Assembly: GCF_015709455.1 (NCBI RefSeq)
Contig: NZ_JADNQW010000005.1
Coordinates: 2,658,501 to 2,722,500 of the forward strand
DNA from: Methylosinus sp. H3A
GTDB lineage: Bacteria > Pseudomonadota > Alphaproteobacteria > Rhizobiales > Beijerinckiaceae
Reading direction: 5' to 3'
Length of the DNA: 64,000 bases
In this document: positions 27,849 through 37,440 of the stretch, one piece after another
How the letters are laid out: each line of letters opens with the position of its first letter
Numbering within the stretch: the first letter of the stretch is position 1
Position numbers and translations under genes: made by a program
The notes under the pieces: model-generated
Told to the model about the DNA's origin: nothing
Database searches by the model: none
The model's input: only the letters and a program-made list of their open reading frames with translations

Positions 27849-29483
27849 ATGGTTAACGAATTGCGGGAGCAGAAGATGACCGAGTCTTTGAAGAGTGGCT
27901 CGTCGCTCGACGACAGTCTGGCGTTCATGGAGATGAACGAGTCCACCCGCTCCGCCCTGCGTCAGGTCAAGCCTGTCATCGCGCGTGCGCTCGGTCCGGC
28001 TCTCGACGCTTTCTACGAGAAGGTTCGCGGCGACTCGAGATTGCGCGGCTTCTTCTCGGACGAGCGCCATATGGCGGCGGCGAAATCCGCGCAGATGCGG
28101 CATTGGGCGCAGATCACCGAGGCCGAGTTCGGCGTGGAATATGTGCGCATGGTGACGGCCGTCGGCCAGGCGCACGCCCGCATCGGCTTGGAGCCGAGCT
28201 TCTATATCTCCGCCTATGCGCTCATCACCGAGCGCCTGATCCAAGCCATCGTCGAGGACAATCTCTCGGGCTCCATGCTGGCCGGCAAGACGCGCGTCGA
28301 TCGCACCTCCCGCGGCGTCGCGGCGCTGGTCAAGGCGGTGTTCCTCGACATGAATCTCTCCGTCTCCGTCTATCTCGACGTGCTGCGCGAGGAGCGCCGC
28401 AGCGCCGAGGCGCAGCGCGCGGAGGCCGAGGCGCATCAGCGCCATGCGCTCGACATAATGGCGCATGCGCTCGAGGAGCTCGCCCGCGGCGATCTTCAGC
28501 GGCGCGTCGTCGACAAGCTCGACGGCGGCTTCGACAAGATCAAGGAAGACTTCAACAATGCGGCCGCCAAGCTCGCCACGGCCTTCGCCGATGTGGGAGA
28601 ATCGGCGAGCGCGATCCGTTCGTCGAGCGTCGAGATCGCCAAGGCCTCCGACAATCTCGCGCGCCGCACCGAGGCGCAGGCCGCCAATCTCGAAGAGACG
28701 GCCGCGGCGCTCGAGGAGATCACCGCGACGGTGAACAAGACCGCCGACAGCACGCGCCATGCGAGCGAGGTCTTCGAGGTGACGCGCTCCGACGCCGAGA
28801 AGGGCGGCTCCATCGTGCGCGACGCGGTGGAGGCGATGCGGCGCATAGAGAATTCGACGCGCGACATCGGCAAGATCATCGGCGTCATCGACGAGATCGC
28901 CTTTCAGACCAATCTTCTGGCGCTCAACGCCGGCGTCGAGGCGGCGCGCGCGGGTGAGGCGGGACGCGGCTTCGCCGTCGTCGCCTCGGAAGTGCGCGCG
29001 CTGGCGCAGCGCTCGGCCGAGGCGGCCAAGGAGATCAAGGCGCTGATCGCCGCCTCCACCTCGCAGGTCGAGAATGGCGTGGTGCTGGTGACGGAGACGG
29101 GCGCGGCGCTGGAGCGCATCGTTTCGCAGGTCGGCGAGGTGAGCGGCGTGGTGCGGGACATCGCCGCCGGCTCGCGCGAGCAGGCGACGGGCCTCACCGA
29201 GGTGAATCGCGCGGTCGGCCAGCTCGACAGCATGACGCAGCAGAACGCCACAATGGTCGAGGAGACGACGGCGGCCAGTCACAGCCTCAGTCATGAGGCG
29301 GAGGAGCTCGCCAGCCTCATCTCCGTGTTCCGTCTCGAGCGCGGCGAGAGCGCGCGTTCGGCTTCCGTTCCGCGCGCCAGCGAGCGGCGAAGCGAGGCGG
29401 CTCCCGCACGTCGGCGCGTCGCCGCCGCGGGTGGACGCGGCGCTTCGGCTCCGGCCGCCGACGAAAGCTGGGAGGAGTTCTGA
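27849..29483 (+). CDS. Globin-coupled methyl-accepting chemotaxis protein (HemAT-like)
   Basis: 544 residues with no membrane helix, so a cytoplasmic chemoreceptor. Residues 20-180 form a globin-coupled sensor domain; His109 in [17 protein letters not shown] is the expected proximal haem ligand. A linker with a HAMP-like segment ([25 protein letters not shown]) leads to the signalling domain with the hairpin tip [23 protein letters not shown] and methylation helices. The C-terminus ends in SWEEF, resembling the CheR/CheB-binding pentapeptide. Likely an aerotaxis receptor binding O2. A GGGAGAGAGG element precedes the ATG at 27849; an internal start at 27876 is also possible. Confidence 0.93.
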   Translation: MVNELREQKMTESLKSGSSLDDSLAFMEMNESTRSALRQVKPVIARALGPALDAFYEKVRGDSRLRGFFSDERHMAAAKSAQMRHWAQITEAEFGVEYVRMVTAVGQAHARIGLEPSFYISAYALITERLIQAIVEDNLSGSMLAGKTRVDRTSRGVAALVKAVFLDMNLSVSVYLDVLREERRSAEAQRAEAEAHQRHALDIMAHALEELARGDLQRRVVDKLDGGFDKIKEDFNNAAAKLATAFADVGESASAIRSSSVEIAKASDNLARRTEAQAANLEETAAALEEITATVNKTADSTRHASEVFEVTRSDAEKGGSIVRDAVEAMRRIENSTRDIGKIIGVIDEIAFQTNLLALNAGVEAARAGEAGRGFAVVASEVRALAQRSAEAAKEIKALIAASTSQVENGVVLVTETGAALERIVSQVGEVSGVVRDIAAGSREQATGLTEVNRAVGQLDSMTQQNATMVEETTAASHSLSHEAEELASLISVFRLERGESARSASVPRASERRSEAAPARRRVAAAGGRGASAPAADESWEEF

Positions 29484-29491
29484 TCCCCGAG

Positions 29492-29523
29492 GCTCCGGCC
29501 GCGCGGCCGGAGCGCATTTTTTT
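29492..29523 (+). terminator. Rho-independent terminator after the chemoreceptor gene
   Basis: A 9-bp stem GCTCCGGCC/GGCCGGAGC with a GCGC loop, then GCA and seven T. It lies 9 bp after the stop codon. Confidence 0.85.
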
Positions 29524-29843
29524 AAAAAGAAAACGAATGTTCTCGCGATGAGGCGACGCGCCAGACGATTGATCTGGCGCGATTTTTCTTCGCTCGACCG
29601 ACCCCCTCGAACAGTCGCCGCGCTAAGTAGTTTCCACAGGCAGTTTGCCGCGCGCGCCTGTCTTACAAGCCCCCGATCCCTTCGCGAGGCGCAAGCTCTC
29701 GCCTCCAGATCGAGCCGAAGCGCGCGCGTCGCGCGCGGCTCGAACGCGACGTTCGCGCGAGCGCGTCCTGCGGTCGCGCCGTGGCGGGAAAGGCTTTCCC
29801 GGCTCGGGCGTCTGCGACGCCCGCGTGCGCGGAAGGGGAGAGG

Positions 29844-32627
29844 ATGTCGGTGGACGAACAGGGCGATCAGCTTCAGGAACTCGAGGATCTGCGGCGGCTT
29901 CTCGTCGAGGCCGGGCAGAGTCGCGACCTCCGCGGAGTCGAAGCGGCGCCGGCGGAGTCCCGAACGCGCCGCGACGGCGCCGAGCATTTCTGCCGTCGGC
30001 TGCTGGAGCAGATGCGCGAGGGCTCGATCGAGCTCGCGCCCGACGGCGCGATCCTGCATTGCAATCGCCAGTTTCGCGAGATGATCGGGCGCCCCGCGGC
30101 GCAGCTCATCGGCGACAATGTTCTCGACCATGTCGCGGCCGATCAGGCGGAGCGCTTCGCCGCCTTCGTCGCGGCGCCGGAAGCGGCGAGCCGCGAGTTC
30201 GAGTTTCGCCGCGCCGACGGCTCGATGCTGCCGGTGAGCGTCTCGCTCGGCGCGCCGGCCGAGGATGCGCGGCCGCGCCTCGCCATCGTCACCGACCTCA
30301 CCCAGACGAAATGGATGGAGCGCTCCTTCGCGGCGACCGAGGCGCTGCGCGAGCGTGAGAAATGGTCGCGGCTCGCGGTGGCGGCGGGCGGCGTCGGCAC
30401 ATTCGACGTCGATCTCGTCACCGGCGCGAACCGCTTCTCCGTCACCATGCATGAAATTCTTGGATTGGCGCCGGATCAGACGCTCGGCTTCGCCGAGGCG
30501 GACGCCATGCTGTTCGACGCCGACAAGCAGGATTTCGAGCGGAAATTCCTCGAAGCCTGCGCGGGCGTGAAGAATGGCGAATGGAGCCATGAGATGCGCA
30601 TAAGGCGCATGGACGGCGCCGTGCGCTGGATCGCCATGGCCGGACAATTCGAGTTCCGCCGCAGCTCGCGCGGCGTCGTCGCGACGCGCGCGATCGGCGC
30701 CGCGATCGATGTGACCGACCGCCGCGAGATCGAGGATTCGCTTCGCCGCAGCAATGAGCGCCTGCGTCTCGCGCTCGCCGCCGGCGCGATCGGCAGCTGG
30801 GAATACGACGTCGCCGCGGAGGTCACGGAGGCCGATCAGAAATATCGCGAGATCTTCGGATTTCCGGCCGATCTGCCGGTCTCGCCGGAGGTCGTCCTCG
30901 AGGTCGTCCATCGGGACGACGTCGTCTCCGTGCGAGAGGCGATGCGCTCGGCGCTCGACCCGTCGGGGGAAGGGCGCCATCAGGCGGAATACCGCATCCA
31001 CAGAATGAACGACGGCGCCGAGCGCTGGATCGCCTCCCGCGCGCGCGCGCTATTCGAGAACGGCCGCGCCGTGCGGCTGATCGGCGTCGTGAGCGACATC
31101 ACGGAAAAGAAGGCGACGGAGGGCGAATTGCGCGAGAAGGCGCGGCTCGCCGATCAGCTCGCCGGCATCGCCGCCTCCGTGCCCGGGCTCATCGCCTCTT
31201 ATCGCCTCGGGCCCGACGGCAAGGCCTCCATGCCCTACGCCTCTCCCAATGTGGAGGATGTCTATGGCATGGACGCCGAGACGCTGCGGCGAGGGGTGGA
31301 CGGCAAATTCGCGCGCCTGCATCCGGACGATCTGCAGCGCGTTCGCGCGAGCATCGCGGAATCGGCGCGGACGATGACCGTTTGGCGGGAGAGCTATCGC
31401 TATAATCATCCGCGCAAGGGGTGGATATGGGTGGAGGCGCAATCGCGGCCGACGCGCGAGCCCGATGGCGCGACGCTGTGGCACGGCTATTTGCAGGATG
31501 TCACCGAGCGCAAACGCATAGAGCAGGCGCTCGTCGACAAGGAGGCGCGTCTCTACGCCACGGTCGAAGGCGCGCATGACGCGATCCTCACCGTCGACGA
31601 GAAAGGCGCGATCCAGTCGTTGAACTCCGCCGCTGTGCGCATGTTCGGCTACGCCAAGGCGGAGGCGATCGGCGCGCATGTCGAGACGCTGGTGCCGGTG
31701 CGCCTGTTCGGCGGCCGCAAGGCCTGCATCGGCGCGCGCTTCTCCGACGGGCCGGAGGCGCTCGGCAATGTCGTCGAGACGCAGGGTCGCCGCAAGGATG
31801 GCGCGCTGTTTCCGGTCGATCTCGCCGTCAGCGAGGCCTCCTATCACGGACGCCGTCTCTATATCGCCTTCGTGCGCGACCTCACCGAGCGACGCAAGAT
31901 CGAAGCGCGCATGCAGAAGCTGCACGCCGAGCGGCTCGACGCCGTCGGCGAGCTCGCCGCCGGCCTCGCGCATGAGCTCAATCAGCCGCTCTCGGCGACG
32001 GCCATCTATCTGAAGGCGGCGCGCCGCCTTCTGCAAATGCCGCCCGATCAGCGTCCCGCCAATGTCGAGGACGCGCTCGACAACGCCGCGACGCAGATCG
32101 TGCGCGCCGGTCAGATCATCGCGCATCTGCGCGAGTTCATCTCGCGCGGCGAGCCGGACAAGACGCTGCAAAATCTGCACGACATTGTCGACGAGGCGCA
32201 TGAGCTCGTCATCGTCGAAGCCAAGCAGTCGAACATCAATGTCGTGTTCCGTCTCGACGCCGCCGACGACCGCGTGCTCGCGGATCGCGTGCAGATCAAG
32301 CAGGTTCTCGTCAATCTCATGCGCAATGCGCGCGACGCGATGGGCGTCTCGCGCATGCGCAAGATGACGATCTCGACTTCGCTCGCAGGCCGGTCGATGA
32401 TCCGGCTCGACGTCGCCGACACGGGGGCCGGCCTTTCCGAGGACGCGCGTGCGAGCTTGTTCGAGCCCTTCGCCACGACGAAGCCGAACGGCCTCGGCGT
32501 CGGCCTCACGATCGCGCGTTCGATCGTCGAGGCCCATTACGGAAAGATATGGGCCGGTCCCAATAGCGACGGCGGCGCGACCTTCAGCTTCACGCTGCCG
32601 CTCGCCGCGATGGAGGAGGAAGAGTGA
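29844..32627 (+). CDS. Soluble multi-PAS sensor histidine kinase (FixL-like)
   Basis: 927 residues from the ATG at 29844, preceded by GGGGAGAGG. Five PAS-type domains appear in series (starting near residues 50, 180, 310, 450 and 575), several with the PAC extension (AEYRIHRMNDGAERWIASRARALF type). A FixL-like kinase follows: H-box AGLAHELNQPLSATAIYLKAARRLL, then NLMRNARDAM, ADTGAGLSEDA and GLGVGLTIARSIVEAH. No membrane helices. The last PAS resembles that of FixL, but the haem-ligand histidine region is replaced (GGRKACIGARF), so oxygen sensing through haem is not supported. It overlaps its response regulator by 4 bp (ATGA). Confidence 0.9.
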   Translation: MSVDEQGDQLQELEDLRRLLVEAGQSRDLRGVEAAPAESRTRRDGAEHFCRRLLEQMREGSIELAPDGAILHCNRQFREMIGRPAAQLIGDNVLDHVAADQAERFAAFVAAPEAASREFEFRRADGSMLPVSVSLGAPAEDARPRLAIVTDLTQTKWMERSFAATEALREREKWSRLAVAAGGVGTFDVDLVTGANRFSVTMHEILGLAPDQTLGFAEADAMLFDADKQDFERKFLEACAGVKNGEWSHEMRIRRMDGAVRWIAMAGQFEFRRSSRGVVATRAIGAAIDVTDRREIEDSLRRSNERLRLALAAGAIGSWEYDVAAEVTEADQKYREIFGFPADLPVSPEVVLEVVHRDDVVSVREAMRSALDPSGEGRHQAEYRIHRMNDGAERWIASRARALFENGRAVRLIGVVSDITEKKATEGELREKARLADQLAGIAASVPGLIASYRLGPDGKASMPYASPNVEDVYGMDAETLRRGVDGKFARLHPDDLQRVRASIAESARTMTVWRESYRYNHPRKGWIWVEAQSRPTREPDGATLWHGYLQDVTERKRIEQALVDKEARLYATVEGAHDAILTVDEKGAIQSLNSAAVRMFGYAKAEAIGAHVETLVPVRLFGGRKACIGARFSDGPEALGNVVETQGRRKDGALFPVDLAVSEASYHGRRLYIAFVRDLTERRKIEARMQKLHAERLDAVGELAAGLAHELNQPLSATAIYLKAARRLLQMPPDQRPANVEDALDNAATQIVRAGQIIAHLREFISRGEPDKTLQNLHDIVDEAHELVIVEAKQSNINVVFRLDAADDRVLADRVQIKQVLVNLMRNARDAMGVSRMRKMTISTSLAGRSMIRLDVADTGAGLSEDARASLFEPFATTKPNGLGVGLTIARSIVEAHYGKIWAGPNSDGGATFSFTLPLAAMEEEE

Positions 32628-33277
32628 GCGAGCCGACCGTCCATATCATCGACGACGACGCCGCCGTTCGCGACGCGCTGCGCTTGCTGTTGACGACCGA
32701 GGGACATGACGTCGTGACACATGGATCGGCCGTCGATTTCCTCGCCGACGTCGATCGCGCAGCCACCGGCTGCATCGTCACCGACGTGCGCATGCCGGAG
32801 ATGACCGGCATAGAGCTGCTGCTGAAGGTGAAGAACATGGGGCTGTCGCTGCCGGTGGTGGTGATTTCCGCTCACGCCGACGTGCCGCTCGCCGTCCAGG
32901 CCATGAAGGAGGGCGCGCTCGATCTGCTGGAGAAGCCTTTCACCGACGAATCCCTCCTCTCCGCCGTGCGCCAGGCGCTCGCCTATGACAGCGGCAAGCG
33001 CGCGCGCGACCTCCAGGCGCAGGAGATCCAGCGCCGTCTCACCATGCTGACGAGCCGCGAACACGAGGTGCTGGCCGCATTGCTGAGGGGGCAGCCCAAT
33101 AAGATCATCGCCCATGAGCTCGGCATCAGCGTACGCACCGTCGAGGTGCATCGGGCCAATGTGATGGCCAAGATGCAGGCCGGCAGCCTGCCGGAGCTGG
33201 TGCGAATGTCGCTCGTCCAGCCGCAGCGGATCGATCGCGAGGCGGAGGACCAGATCGAGGCGCCGCACGAAGAATGA
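32624..33277 (+). CDS. FixJ-family response regulator
   Basis: 217 residues. Receiver with IIDDDAAVRDAL, the phospho-acceptor Asp in IVTDVRMPEMTGIELL, and the Thr/Lys positions VVISAHADVPLAV and LLEKPFTDESLL. After a helical linker comes a LuxR/FixJ-type HTH (LTSREHEVLAALLRGQPNKIIAHELGISVRTVEVHRANVMAKMQA). Its start overlaps the kinase stop by 4 bp, making it the cognate regulator. The target genes are not apparent from this window. Confidence 0.93.
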   Translation: MSEPTVHIIDDDAAVRDALRLLLTTEGHDVVTHGSAVDFLADVDRAATGCIVTDVRMPEMTGIELLLKVKNMGLSLPVVVISAHADVPLAVQAMKEGALDLLEKPFTDESLLSAVRQALAYDSGKRARDLQAQEIQRRLTMLTSREHEVLAALLRGQPNKIIAHELGISVRTVEVHRANVMAKMQAGSLPELVRMSLVQPQRIDREAEDQIEAPHEE

Positions 33278-33403
33278 TGCGGCGGCGCGTCCGCTCTGCT
33301 ACGATACTCGCATAAGTAGAAAAATATGAGATTTCACGCAGGCCCTCGAAAGTCCGGCGACGGAATCGGACGGTCGAGGGCGCATTTTGGAACGGAAACG
33401 CCT

Positions 33404-33991
33404 GTGGCTCGATCGCATATCGCCGACCCGCGACCCAGGGCCATATTGGTCTGCATCGCCGAGAGACGTCTGCCGCGCGCACCGCGGCCGGCGCGATCGC
33501 AGAGCGCCCTAGAGATGTGGGGCGCGACTCTGCTGGGACGATGGGAGGCGGCGGGTCTGCCCGTCGTCTTCGTCGAGCGCGGCCTCGCTTTGCAGCGCGC
33601 GGCTCCGTCCGCCGCGGCGTCGGCGCCCGGCGCGGCGCGCTTTTCCGGGGAGGACGACCTTCTGCGGCGGCCGACAGCGGGGGACGCCGTGCTTTGCGCG
33701 GAAGGGCCGTCGCTGTTGCGCGACGCGAATTTCGTGCGGCTGTTCGAGAGTCTCGGCGGCCCATTGCTGATCCTGCTCGGCGACGAGCTCGGCGATCTCG
33801 CCATGGAGACGGCGATCGACGGTTTCCTCGCCGGCCATCCGATCATCGTGGTCAAGGACGCCTCGCCCTTTCCGCTCGACGGCGAGGCGGAGATCATCGC
33901 CGCGCGCGGCGCGGCGCTGCCGCTCCTGTCCTGCTTCGCCCGGCTGATGGGCGCGGCCGAGCTGGCGCGGGACTGGACCGGCGCCGACTGA
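33404..33991 (+). CDS. Degenerate isochorismatase-like protein
   Basis: About 195 residues from a GTG at 33404; an ATG at 33326 is in frame but lacks a ribosome-binding site. The end of the protein, LGDLAMETAIDGFLAGHPIIVVKDASPFP, resembles the G-x-x-x-x-T-A-x-D-A segment of the cysteine-hydrolase (isochorismatase) fold with VVVV-x-DA after it, and the middle has GATLLGRWEAAGLPVVFVERG. The catalytic Cys of active family members is replaced (LAMET where VCVES is usual), so it may be non-catalytic. Function unknown. Confidence 0.5.
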   Translation: MARSHIADPRPRAILVCIAERRLPRAPRPARSQSALEMWGATLLGRWEAAGLPVVFVERGLALQRAAPSAAASAPGAARFSGEDDLLRRPTAGDAVLCAEGPSLLRDANFVRLFESLGGPLLILLGDELGDLAMETAIDGFLAGHPIIVVKDASPFPLDGEAEIIAARGAALPLLSCFARLMGAAELARDWTGAD

Positions 33992-34101
33992 TCCGGCCCC
34001 CGGCGCCGTTGCACGCTTGTTTGCCGGCGCGCCTTGTTTCCCGACGCGCCTTGGGCCAGTCTCCCCGCGCGGCGCAACAAGGTGAGGCAGGGGAGAGACG
34101 G

Positions 34102-34698
34102 ATGGACATCAAGGAGCGGCTGAAGGACATAGCCGAGCGCGCGAAGCGCATCATTTTGTCGCCCAAGACGGAATGGGCGGCGATCGAGGCCGAGCCCACG
34201 ACCGCGGTCGATCTCTATCGCAATTACATCATCTATCTGGCGGCGGTGCCGGCGGCAGCCAATTTCCTCGGCAATTGGCTGTTCGGCTATTCGCGCGGCG
34301 ACAGCGTGGTCCATTACACGTTTTTCGGCGGCCTCATTCGCGCCGCCCTGCAATATGGGCTCGGCCTGCCGCTGCTCTATGGCGTCGCTCTGGCGATCTC
34401 CCGCCTCGCGCCGAGCTTCGAAGGCAAGAGCGACGATCTGCGCGCGCTGAAGCTCGTCGCCTTCTCCTACACACCCATCTGGCTCGCCGAGGTGTTCGGC
34501 CTCATCCCGGGCCTGCGCTGGCTGGACGTGCTCGGCGTCTATGCGGTCTATCTCTTCTATATGGGCGTCTCGCGGATGATGCGCAGCAAGGAGGAATATT
34601 CGGACGTCTTCACGGCGGCGGGCCTCGTGCTGGGCATAGCGGCGGCCTTTCTGCACGGCATGATCGTCCATATGCTGGCCCCCGCGCCGACGCCGTGA
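34102..34698 (+). CDS. YIP1-family integral membrane protein
   Basis: 198 residues from the ATG at 34102, preceded by GGGGAGAG. The N-terminal 35 residues are soluble and basic (RAKRIILSPKTEWAAIEAEPTT), followed by five probable membrane helices (YIIYLAAVPAAANFLGNWLFGY, then GLIRAALQYGLGLPLLYGVALAISRLA, KLVAFSYTPIWLAEVFGLIPGLRWL, VLGVYAVYLFYMGVSRMM, FTAAGLVLGIAAAFLHGMIVHML). The family is defined by this topology; its bacterial role is not known. The upstream open frame to 33517 is a shadow of the previous gene. Confidence 0.8.
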   Translation: MDIKERLKDIAERAKRIILSPKTEWAAIEAEPTTAVDLYRNYIIYLAAVPAAANFLGNWLFGYSRGDSVVHYTFFGGLIRAALQYGLGLPLLYGVALAISRLAPSFEGKSDDLRALKLVAFSYTPIWLAEVFGLIPGLRWLDVLGVYAVYLFYMGVSRMMRSKEEYSDVFTAAGLVLGIAAAFLHGMIVHMLAPAPTP

Positions 34699-35130
34699 CA
34701 GCGGGCAGGGGGGCGCGTCGCGCAGGCATGGCGGCGCGCGGAGCGAAGGGGTCGGAACGTGTCGGACGGCGAGCCTTCGGGCTCGCCGTCGTCGCGATGT
34801 GCGGAAGGACGATCGAGGGCCGTCGTCTGCGGGTCGTGGAGTGGTCTGAAATTTCCGCTCGTGACCCGAAGCGGACCTTGCCATGGCTCCGGACGAGCCA
34901 CGATAAAGCCCCTCCCTTTCGCGCCAACTTTTCGCACGAAATTACAGCCCGCTGTTCATGAGTTATATTCGCCGTGGAATGATTGAATTCAGCACGCTGC
35001 CTAAAGTCACCAGATTCGAGTTGACCAAAACCATATAGCAAACACGATTGGATATCTGCGCCCGCCCTCTTCGCCGCCTTCTTTATTGTGCTCGGCGCGC
35101 TGTTGATCCGCCGTCGCCGGATAGGCCAGC
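34699..35130. other. Intergenic region without a supported gene
   Basis: 432 bp between the YIP1 gene and the next leftward gene. No frame has convincing coding structure and no strong hairpin, tRNA or repeat was seen. The composition shifts toward A/T around 34950-35050. Confidence 0.5.
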
Positions 35131-35499
35131 TCAGAACAAAAATTGAAGTCCGACCGAGCCGCCTCGGGGAGGCTTCACGTTTGGATCGTTGATGGGAGCC
35201 TGCCCTGGGCCTTTTAAGAACAGAGTCGGCGCCATGGAGCTGTTGCCCGCTCTCCCGTCGCGACCCTTGGTTTTGGCCCGCATCGGCAGGTCGTTGAAGT
35301 CGAAACAAGTCGGATCATCCTTCCGTTGCCCGCCGAGTGGACAAAGCGGCGCAGCCTCTTTGGCTTTAGTTTTGTTCGACTTTACGAGGTTGAGCTGCGT
35401 CGCCGGCGGAACGGTCGGCGCTACACTTACCTCGGCGGCGACGACGCCGAACGTCGCCAACGTCAGGCAGATCAGAAAAATCGCGAGCTTTGAAACCAT
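35131..35499 (-). CDS. Small exported protein of unknown function
   Basis: 122 residues. A clear signal peptide (SKLAIFLICLTLATFGVVAAE, cleavage near VAA) is followed by a hydrophilic, Pro/Lys-rich mature part containing two cysteines 12 residues apart (PLCPLGG and PTCFDF), which could form a disulphide. The C-terminus ends GSVGLQFLF, with alternating hydrophobics and a terminal Phe like an outer-membrane strand, but the protein is too small for a barrel. I do not recognise the family. It lies 131 bp before the outer-membrane protein gene on the same strand. Confidence 0.55.
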   Translation of the reverse strand: MVSKLAIFLICLTLATFGVVAAEVSVAPTVPPATQLNLVKSNKTKAKEAAPLCPLGGQRKDDPTCFDFNDLPMRAKTKGRDGRAGNSSMAPTLFLKGPGQAPINDPNVKPPRGGSVGLQFLF

Positions 35500-35630
35500 G
35501 GGGACAGTTCTCGAGCGGTAGGCGCGGTTCGAAGTCTATTTGTGATCGGCCGCGGCGAAAGGGCCTCCTCGAGCGGCGCGGCCGCATCAGCCTGACCAAA
35601 TCCACTAATTACGAGGTGCCCGATCGCCGC

Positions 35631-36335
35631 TCATTTGCCGAAATGATAGCTCACGCCCGCTGTCAGCGAGCCTTCGCCCTGTGCGTGTCGCGTCGCCAGC
35701 GCCGGCTGTGCGAAATTTACGGCCTCGGCTCGCGTGTGCCCGCCGAACCACCGAGTTTCGACATGTGCGCTCCAGCGTGTATCGAGGGCGTATTCGACGC
35801 CGGCGCCGACGGTCGGCGTCACCGACCACCAATTCGTGGTCATCGAGCCAAGGGGCGCCTGATAGGACCGCTCGATATGTGCGAGTTCCAAACCGCCGGT
35901 GACGTAAAGCAGCGCTCGCTCGTAGTTCAAGCCCAAGCGTCCGCGAATCGATCCCTGACCGTCGATCGTGTTCTGTACGCCATAACTGAAAATGGGGTCG
36001 ATCGTGTAGGCCCGGGCGCGGGTGCCCGAGATGTCGCCGACGAGGCCATATACGATGGAACCGTAGCGCCAATCGTGGCCGGCGTGGGTGCCGCCGATGA
36101 AGCTGTTGCCACTTGCGGTCTTGGAAAAGAGAACTGCATTGTTCGACGCGAGCGCCGATTGCGCGCGGTTGCTGAAACCGGCGACTCCGGCTTGCGCACC
36201 GACATAGAAGCCCTCGTAGAAAAGCGCCGGCGGTGGCACGAAATCGAGCTCCGCCTTGCGGGCAGGCAGATCCGCGGCGTTCGCTGCGCCGACGGAAAAC
36301 AGAGCTGTGCAGCAGACGATGATCCCGGTTTTCAT
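35631..36335 (-). CDS. Omp25/Omp31-like outer-membrane beta-barrel protein
   Basis: 234 residues with a Sec signal peptide (residues 1-20, cleavage after ANA) and a mature start ADLPARK typical of Hyphomicrobiales porin-like proteins. The sequence alternates glycine/aromatic strands (FYEGFYVGAQAGVAGFSN, then VYGLVGDISGT, GRLGLNYERALLYVTGGLELAHIE and VGAGVEYALDTRWSAHVETRWF) and ends SLTAGVSYHFGK with an aromatic near the C-terminus. It fits an eight-strand OmpA/Omp25-type barrel. Structural or adhesion role; no transport role is implied. Confidence 0.85.
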   Translation of the reverse strand: MKTGIIVCCTALFSVGAANAADLPARKAELDFVPPPALFYEGFYVGAQAGVAGFSNRAQSALASNNAVLFSKTASGNSFIGGTHAGHDWRYGSIVYGLVGDISGTRARAYTIDPIFSYGVQNTIDGQGSIRGRLGLNYERALLYVTGGLELAHIERSYQAPLGSMTTNWWSVTPTVGAGVEYALDTRWSAHVETRWFGGHTRAEAVNFAQPALATRHAQGEGSLTAGVSYHFGK

Positions 36336-36801
36336 ATCGTATCCTTCGCTCGAGTAATCATTTGGCCCTCGCCGCAGCGGAGCGCCCAGACGGCTTTTCG
36401 CAGGATGGGCTCGTGCCCATGCTGTGAGTTAATAGTATTATGTTTGACATTAATTTTATATCGTGTCAATGTCATCCGATCCTGGAGGACGTAATTATGA
36501 GCAAGCCGGTCGCTCTTCGCCTCGCTCCCGGAGCCGTCCCTCGACTGCTCGTCGCCGGCTGCGGCGACGAGCCCGCAGCTTGAACGCCCCCTTCGAGCTG
36601 CCGACGTTGTTCCGGAGCGGCGCGTGCGTAACCGGGCCAATGCCTATGCTATGGAAGGTCGAGAATTTTGCTCGGTGCGAGGGCGGAGATCGCAGGGCCG
36701 CCCGTTGGGCAAAGGACAGCGGTCGAGAGCGCGGTTGATCACGCGCAAATCGTCTAATTTCGGCTTGCAGGAGCTATTCCGCGAAAACGAGGATCGCGAC
36801 C
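36336..36801. other. Intergenic region without a supported gene
   Basis: 466 bp between the barrel-protein gene and the first DUF2975 gene. Short open frames here have no recognisable features. An A/T-rich stretch at 36425-36470 probably holds the promoter of the leftward gene. Confidence 0.5.
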
Positions 36802-37380
36802 ATGAGCAACGACACGACTCACGACAGCGCGCCGATCAACTCCACGCGGCTCCTCGCACTGAACCCAAAGCTGCGTTGGGCATGCCATTCAATCCGCCTG
36901 GCCGCTTTGGTTTTGATCGTTTTCGAGCCGGCGATCATTTTGTGGGACTTGACCGACCGAACCGCGCTTCTCGAGCGAATGTCCCGTCTTTACGGACTGG
37001 ACCCGGCTGGAGTTTCCGATTTCAGATACTGGAGCGCTGTGACGATCGTGATGCTCAAATTCCCCTTGGCTGCCATCGCCGTCGCTCGGCTCTGGCGCCT
37101 TACGGGCATTTATCTGGAAGGGAGAGTCTTTTCAGTCGAAGCTGCTGCGACTCTGCGCCTCGTCGCCCTGTGGGGCTTCGCCGCCACAATCGTGGACCTC
37201 ACGACGCTGCCGCTCGCCGCCGCGCTTATCTTGACCGAGCATATTGTCAAGTTACCGATGGATGTTTGGTTGGCTCCGATTGATGTATTTTTCGTGCTGT
37301 GCTGCGTCTTCACTCTGGCGCTCAGTGTGATTCTCGAGACCGCTGCGGAAATCGCCAGCGAGCACGCGCGGTTCGTCTGA
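36802..37380 (+). CDS. DUF2975-like four-helix membrane protein (copy 1)
   Basis: 192 residues with four probable membrane helices (IRLAALVLIVFEPAIILW, then VTIVMLKFPLAAIAVARLWRL, LRLVALWGFAATIVDLTTLPLAAALIL and IDVFFVLCCVFTLALSVIL). Between helix 2 and 3 is the conserved block LWRLTGIYLEGRVFSVEAAATLRL, typical of DUF2975. Members of this family are usually encoded next to a short Cro/YozG-like HTH gene and are probably small membrane partners of that regulator. Such a gene follows the second copy. Confidence 0.72.
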   Translation: MSNDTTHDSAPINSTRLLALNPKLRWACHSIRLAALVLIVFEPAIILWDLTDRTALLERMSRLYGLDPAGVSDFRYWSAVTIVMLKFPLAAIAVARLWRLTGIYLEGRVFSVEAAATLRLVALWGFAATIVDLTTLPLAAALILTEHIVKLPMDVWLAPIDVFFVLCCVFTLALSVILETAAEIASEHARFV

Positions 37381-37440
37381 GCTTCGAGCGCGGTCGCCTT
37401 GCGACTGTGTCGAACCGTTCAATGGGGTCTTCGAAAAAGG

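Noticed and set aside
27786..31001. A 1071-codon minus-strand frame across the chemoreceptor and PAS kinase genes
   Set aside because: It is antisense to two genes with clear domains and has only low-complexity Arg/Asp/His-rich sequence.
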